DNA from: PALSA-270 sp963770915
Lineage (GTDB): Bacteria; Acidobacteriota; Terriglobia; Terriglobales; Acidobacteriaceae
Length of the DNA stretch: 64,000 nt
Assembly: GCA_963770915.1 (NCBI GenBank)
Contig: CAVYRG010000001.1
Coordinates: forward strand, 3,224,001-3,288,000
Direction of reading: 5' to 3'
In this document: one piece after another, positions 60,497-64,000 of the stretch
Layout: the number at the start of each line of letters is the position of its first letter
Position numbering within the stretch: the stretch's first letter is position 1
Program-made: the position numbers and the translations under genes
Notes under the pieces: generated by a model
What the model was told of the DNA's origin: nothing
Database searches by the model: none
What the model saw: the letters and a program-made list of their open reading frames with translations, nothing else

Positions 60497-60581
60497 TTTC
60501 TTCTCCCGGTCCTCTGCGGACACTCACCCACTCCGATCTACTGTTGGACGTGTTACAGCTCCGAAGGTCACAACCTAACCC

Positions 60582-60691
60582 AGTCGTCAGTCTTTAGTCG
60601 TCGGTACCTTAGGCGATGCCTGTCCTTCTATCGAATCTCGCGACGACTGAAGACCGACGACCGAAGACTGCTTTTTACGACGACTAACGAC
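60582..60691. repeat. Inverted heptad arrays between adaptor and ATPase genes
   Basis: The left array (60582-60606) has GTCAGTC, TTTAGTC, GTCGGTA units. The right part (60640-60691) has GACTGAA, GACCGAC, GACCGAA, GACTGC and a second short block CGACGACTAACGACTC in the opposite orientation. The right end lies 4 nt from the adaptor stop at 60696. Confidence 0.65.
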
Positions 60692-60695
60692 TCTT

Positions 60696-62087
60696 CTACG
60701 AATTCTGGGTTCCATCCTGCTTGGGCGTCGAGTTATCAATTTTCACACTGGCGCCCGGCCGTAGCGTGCGCAGCACTTTGTAGCTGCCGGTGATAATTTC
60801 ATCGCCCTGCTTCAGGCCTTTGAGCACTTCAATGTCGGTGGTCCCGACAATTCCCGTGTCCACCGGCACGAATTCCGCTTTATGGTTGCGGATTACGAAC
60901 ACCCCCTGAATTTCATCCTTCTCGCTCGCGCTTCCATCGGCGTCACTTGCCGGCCCTGCGGCTTCCACCGAGCTTTTCCCGCCTTGCGGCTGCAGATCCG
61001 CTTTTCGCCGAACCGTCAAGGCCTGAATCGGAATAGACAGCGCCTGCGTACGCGTTGCGGTCGTGATCTTGGCGGTGGCCGACAATCCCGGACGGATTTC
61101 GGACGGAGGTTTCAGCAAAGTCACCACGACCTTGAAGTCTTTTGCCTCCTGGCTGGCGGTCGTATCTTGCGAGGTAGAAACGCCGGTGGAACGCACAATC
61201 GCGTTGTCGCCGATCTCGCTGACAACCGCTTTGAACGTCTGGTTGGGCATGGCGTCGATGCTGACCTCGGCCGCCTGACCCAAATGCACATTGACGATAT
61301 CGGTTTCGTCGACCTCGACCTCGGCGGTAATGACCGACATATCGGCAATCGTCATCAGGGTGCTGCCAGGAGAGTTTTGAATGCCGATCACCACCGTCTC
61401 GCCCTCCCTCACTGGCAGGTTGGTAATCACGCCGTCGAACGGAGCCTCATAAGTAGTTTTTTGCAGCACGTCGGAAGCGTGGCGCAGGTTGGCGCGATTC
61501 TGGGCGATGTGCTGGTTAGCGGAGTCGGCCTGGGCGCGGGCCTGCGCGACCTTAGCCTGGGCCTGGGCTAAACCAGACTCGGCCGTCTGCCAGGCGGCGC
61601 GTTGCGTATCGTAGTCCGACTTGGCGATAAGCGCGTCTTTGAACAGAGCCTGCGTGCGATTCCAGTCGAGTTGGGCTTTCTCGGCGTCTGACTTGGCGCG
61701 ATTCAGATCGGCTAGGGAGGTGTTGAGCCCTGCGGTTGCGGCGACCGCGTCGGTTTGCGCCGCCTCAAGCGACGCTCGGCTGGCATTCAAGTCAGCCGCG
61801 GGTTGCACGTTTTCGATCTGGGCCACTAATTGCCCCTTTTTCACGTGGTCGCCCTCTTTGACGTAGAGATGGGTGATCTTTCCGAACGCATTCGCCCCGA
61901 TGTTTACATACACTTTGGGCTTGATTTCGCCTGACGCACTCACCGTCGAGGCCAGGTCCTGGCGCTGGACTTTGCCGGTCTGAACCGTGACGACATTCTT
62001 GTGGCTCTGATAGACGGTGAACGCAATGATTCCGACCAAAAGTACCGCGACCCCGGCCCCGATTCCGATTTTCTTTGCCGTGCTCAT
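60696..62087 (-). CDS. HlyD/MacA-type periplasmic adaptor of an efflux system
   Basis: 463 residues. N-terminal membrane anchor (about 9-27), then a lipoyl half (GKITHLYVKEGDHVKKGQLV), a helical hairpin (about 85-185), a beta barrel (PFDGVITNLPVREGETVVIG, VDETDIVNVHLGQAAEVSID) and a membrane-proximal domain (LKGLKQGDEIITGSYKVLRT). This matches MacA-like adaptors, which link ABC or RND pumps with the outer membrane. The ATPase gene follows on the same strand. A Glu/Asp-rich loop (about 383-395) is unusual. The permease must be encoded elsewhere. Confidence 0.9.
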   Translation of the reverse strand: MSTAKKIGIGAGVAVLLVGIIAFTVYQSHKNVVTVQTGKVQRQDLASTVSASGEIKPKVYVNIGANAFGKITHLYVKEGDHVKKGQLVAQIENVQPAADLNASRASLEAAQTDAVAATAGLNTSLADLNRAKSDAEKAQLDWNRTQALFKDALIAKSDYDTQRAAWQTAESGLAQAQAKVAQARAQADSANQHIAQNRANLRHASDVLQKTTYEAPFDGVITNLPVREGETVVIGIQNSPGSTLMTIADMSVITAEVEVDETDIVNVHLGQAAEVSIDAMPNQTFKAVVSEIGDNAIVRSTGVSTSQDTTASQEAKDFKVVVTLLKPPSEIRPGLSATAKITTATRTQALSIPIQALTVRRKADLQPQGGKSSVEAAGPASDADGSASEKDEIQGVFVIRNHKAEFVPVDTGIVGTTDIEVLKGLKQGDEIITGSYKVLRTLRPGASVKIDNSTPKQDGTQNS

Positions 62088-62544
62088 CGCTCCCCTGAAA
62101 ATGACTCCTTACAGAATGCCCGACTCAGTCCGCCTGGACGCCGCTTGGATCCCCGCCCTGTTTCTCTGCACCGCCCTTGTTAGTTATGGGCGGCTTAGGG
62201 CGATGAACGGCCTTCTCTCTCTTGGTACGACCTTCCCACTCCGAAAGTTCCGGGGATGGCGACAGTTGGTTACCGAAGCGGCAAGCACTGGCTGACCCGA
62301 GACGCAAAATTATAACGCGCAAAGGGGACAAGCGCCGGATCGAACGGGCACAAGAGCAACTAAGGCGGTACGGCCAATTCTTCGGCCCTGCGGAAGATGA
62401 GCCCCGTAGGGATGCCCGCAATTGGCTTAAACGGCTCAAGTTAAGTCGCCTGTCCCCGTCTTCGCTTCTTGCTGGTTTGCCTTGCCTTAGGGTCGGGAAA
62501 GCCTTAAAATACTCTTCACTAGGCGTGCCGGTTAGGAGTCGCCC
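62088..62544. other. 457-nt intergenic region upstream of the GWxTD-type gene
   Basis: No gene is recognised. A CCGCCC...GGGCGG hairpin (62171-62193) lies near the adaptor gene start, and the promoter at 62482..62510 near the other end. Nothing else stands out. Confidence 0.5.
62482..62510 (+). promoter_or_regulatory. Putative sigma-70 promoter of the GWxTD-type gene
   Basis: TTGCCT (62482-62487), 17-nt spacer, TAAAAT (62505-62510), 34 nt before the ATG at 62545. AGGAG lies 7 nt before the ATG. Confidence 0.5.
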
Positions 62545-64000
62545 ATGAAGTTCCAGGTCTCGCGTTCTCGCTTTTTCCTTTTGTTTCTGGTGGCGTCGCT
62601 GATGGGGCTGGTTTCTTATGCCTCCGCGCAGCAAAGCGATCAGGCTTCTCCCGACCAGGCTTCCGCTCAAGCCTCAGCTTCCTCCGACGGACACAATCCC
62701 GCTACCGACCCCCTGACGAGACCGCTCACCGACAAGCAACGAAAAGAGAACGAGAAGCGGTTCAAGAACGAAGTCAGCAAGCAGTACCAGAAGTGGCTTG
62801 ACGAGGATGTGGTCTACATCATCACTCCGGAAGAGGAGGAGGCGTTCAAGCAGTTGTCGAACGATGAAGAGCGCGATGCCTTTATTGAAGCCTTCTGGCA
62901 GCGGCGCGATCCCACGCCCGATACCCCGGAGAACGAATACAAGGAAGAGCACTACCAGCGCATTGCCTACGCCAATGAGCATTTCGCTTCAGGTGTTCCC
63001 GGCTGGCGCACTGACCGGGGCAGGATCTGGATCATGTATGGCAAACCGGATGAGATTGATGCTCACCCCTCGGGCGGCGAGTACATCCGCCCCATCGACG
63101 AAGGCGGCGGCGACACTTCGACCTATCCGTTCGAGGACTGGCGATACCGCTACCTGGAAGGCGTCGGGCAGGACATTACCATCGAATTCGTCGACAAATG
63201 CATGTGCGGCGAATATCACATGGCCCTCGATCGCGGCGAGAAGGACGCTCTAGCGCTGATTCCCAATGCAGGCTTGACTCTGTATGAGCAACTTGGCATA
63301 TCGAGTAAGGTCGACCGTTTCAACCAGGCCGGCCTGGAAACCCTGGGCATCGGTCCCGGCGGGATGACGATGAGCCAGTCCAAAGAGTTCGACCGGCTGC
63401 ATACTTTCGCCATGCTGCAAAGGCCTCCTAAGGTGAAGTTCACGGATCTGGAAGAGGTAGTGAGGCACAAGATTAGTGTCAACTTGATGCCGTTCGATGT
63501 ACGTGCAGATTTCATTAAGGTCACCGACGACACCGTGCTGGTTCCGATTACCTTACAGGTCAAGAACCGCGACATCACCTTCGTGAACAAAGACGGCGTG
63601 GAGCGGGGGACCGTAAACATCTTTGGCCGGGTTACGACGTTGACCGGGCACATCGCCCAGACCTTCGAAGACACCGTGCAGGCCGATATCCCGGCGGAAT
63701 TGCTTCCCCGCACGGCGGAGAACTCCCAACTTTATTGGAAGGCACTCCCTTTGCGGCCGGGGCGCTACCGCTTCGACATCGTCGTCAAGGATGTAAATGG
63801 CGATCGCGTCGGAACCTGGAGCAAGGGTGTTGTCGTTCCGGAATTTCCCGATGACCGGCTGGGCTCGTCCTCTTTGATTGTCGCCGACGAAATGGAGCCG
63901 GTTCCGATGCAAAGCGTGGGAACAGGAAATTTCGTGATCGGCACCACGAAAGTCCGGCCCCGAGTGCCGCCGTCGGATGGCCAACCAATGGTCTTCAAGC
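62545..64000 (+). CDS. GWxTD-domain secreted protein, 3' end cut by window
   Basis: About 485 residues are visible. A signal peptide (about 1-28, ending ASAQQ) precedes a Gln/Ala/Ser-rich stretch. The GWxTD-type domain follows: YQKWLDEDVVYIITPEEEEA, FIEAFWQRRDPTPDTPENEY, GVPGWRTDRGRIWIMYGKPD. The GWRTD string is the signature itself. A beta-rich region (from about 330, NLMPFDVRADFIKVTDDTVL) continues to the edge. These proteins are frequent in Acidobacteriota and of unknown function. Nothing overlaps it on the other strand. The C-terminus lies outside the window. Confidence 0.88.
   Translation, partial: MKFQVSRSRFFLLFLVASLMGLVSYASAQQSDQASPDQASAQASASSDGHNPATDPLTRPLTDKQRKENEKRFKNEVSKQYQKWLDEDVVYIITPEEEEAFKQLSNDEERDAFIEAFWQRRDPTPDTPENEYKEEHYQRIAYANEHFASGVPGWRTDRGRIWIMYGKPDEIDAHPSGGEYIRPIDEGGGDTSTYPFEDWRYRYLEGVGQDITIEFVDKCMCGEYHMALDRGEKDALALIPNAGLTLYEQLGISSKVDRFNQAGLETLGIGPGGMTMSQSKEFDRLHTFAMLQRPPKVKFTDLEEVVRHKISVNLMPFDVRADFIKVTDDTVLVPITLQVKNRDITFVNKDGVERGTVNIFGRVTTLTGHIAQTFEDTVQADIPAELLPRTAENSQLYWKALPLRPGRYRFDIVVKDVNGDRVGTWSKGVVVPEFPDDRLGSSSLIVADEMEPVPMQSVGTGNFVIGTTKVRPRVPPSDGQPMVFK

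Noticed and set aside
62125..62670. 181-codon minus-strand open frame before the GWxTD-type gene
   Set aside because: It overlaps the promoter and start of the supported plus-strand gene; composition is basic and low in hydrophobic residues; no domain or ribosome site.
1..64000. tRNA, rRNA and prophage genes
   Set aside because: No tRNA-like cloverleaf, rRNA core sequence, integrase, terminase or tail gene was noticed in any gap or frame.

Overview
The window looks like a piece of a GC-rich Acidobacteriota chromosome (class Terriglobia or a close relative). No rRNA or tRNA is present to prove this. The argument rests on gene content: a GWxTD-type secreted protein, an RNase E/G with a very long acidic insert, an ECF sigma factor overlapping a Ser/Thr kinase-TPR gene, an FG-GAP/ASPIC protein, MacB-type permeases, many secreted glycosidases, and several families of short intergenic repeats.

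Layout. 1-15 kb: a partial PD40/IPT surface protein, then a secreted glycan-degrading group (sialate-O-acetylesterase-like SGNH hydrolase, GH95-like fucosidase with a Tat signal, GH-A glycosidase, a large (alpha/alpha)-barrel-like enzyme). Two MacB-like permeases and a DUF5317-like membrane protein lie among them. 13-27 kb: an HEGLGH membrane protein, a Ycf48/BNR protein, a TonB protein, a membrane-fused spermidine-synthase-like protein, a NarL-type two-component pair coupled to a frameshifted FG-GAP/ASPIC gene, a Do/HtrA protease, and a peptidoglycan-binding-like protein. 27-38 kb: PilZ protein, ketoglutarate-semialdehyde-type dehydrogenase, CpsB-like PHP phosphatase, a small flagellar-rod-like protein, a cysteine-rich secreted protein, DUF4386 protein, cytochrome P460, FMN hydroxyacid oxidase, RNase E/G. 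38-46 kb: the rod-shape cluster mreB-mreC-mreD-mrdA-rodA on the minus strand with a FecR-domain protein upstream. 46-53 kb: aldehyde dehydrogenase, a toxin/antitoxin-like pair with two operator-like palindromes, an aminotransferase, and a secreted penicillin-binding-type protein. 53-62 kb: a signalling stretch (patatin, ECF sigma, kinase-TPR, transmembrane TIR protein), then an ABC ATPase with its MacA-like adaptor. 62.5 kb to the end: a GWxTD-type protein running off the window.

How the genes work together. The mre/rod genes form one cell-elongation module. The histidine kinase, response regulator and FG-GAP gene overlap and are probably translated together. The sigma factor and kinase-TPR gene overlap by 26 nt and form a typical acidobacterial signalling pair. 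The ABC ATPase and adaptor lack a neighbouring permease, while the two permeases at 4-6.5 kb lack a neighbouring ATPase.

The most unusual features are (1) a family of 7-bp-periodic tandem repeats (consensus near GTTGGTC, often in inverted pairs) that fills the mre/rod gene junctions and abuts stop and start codons; (2) a receptor-like protein with cytoplasmic TIR, one membrane helix, and an outside beta domain; (3) a toxin/antitoxin-like pair with two matched 6-4-6 palindromes; (4) a 135-bp REPIN-like element with 27-bp inverted ends. No CRISPR array, prophage or complete insertion sequence was found.
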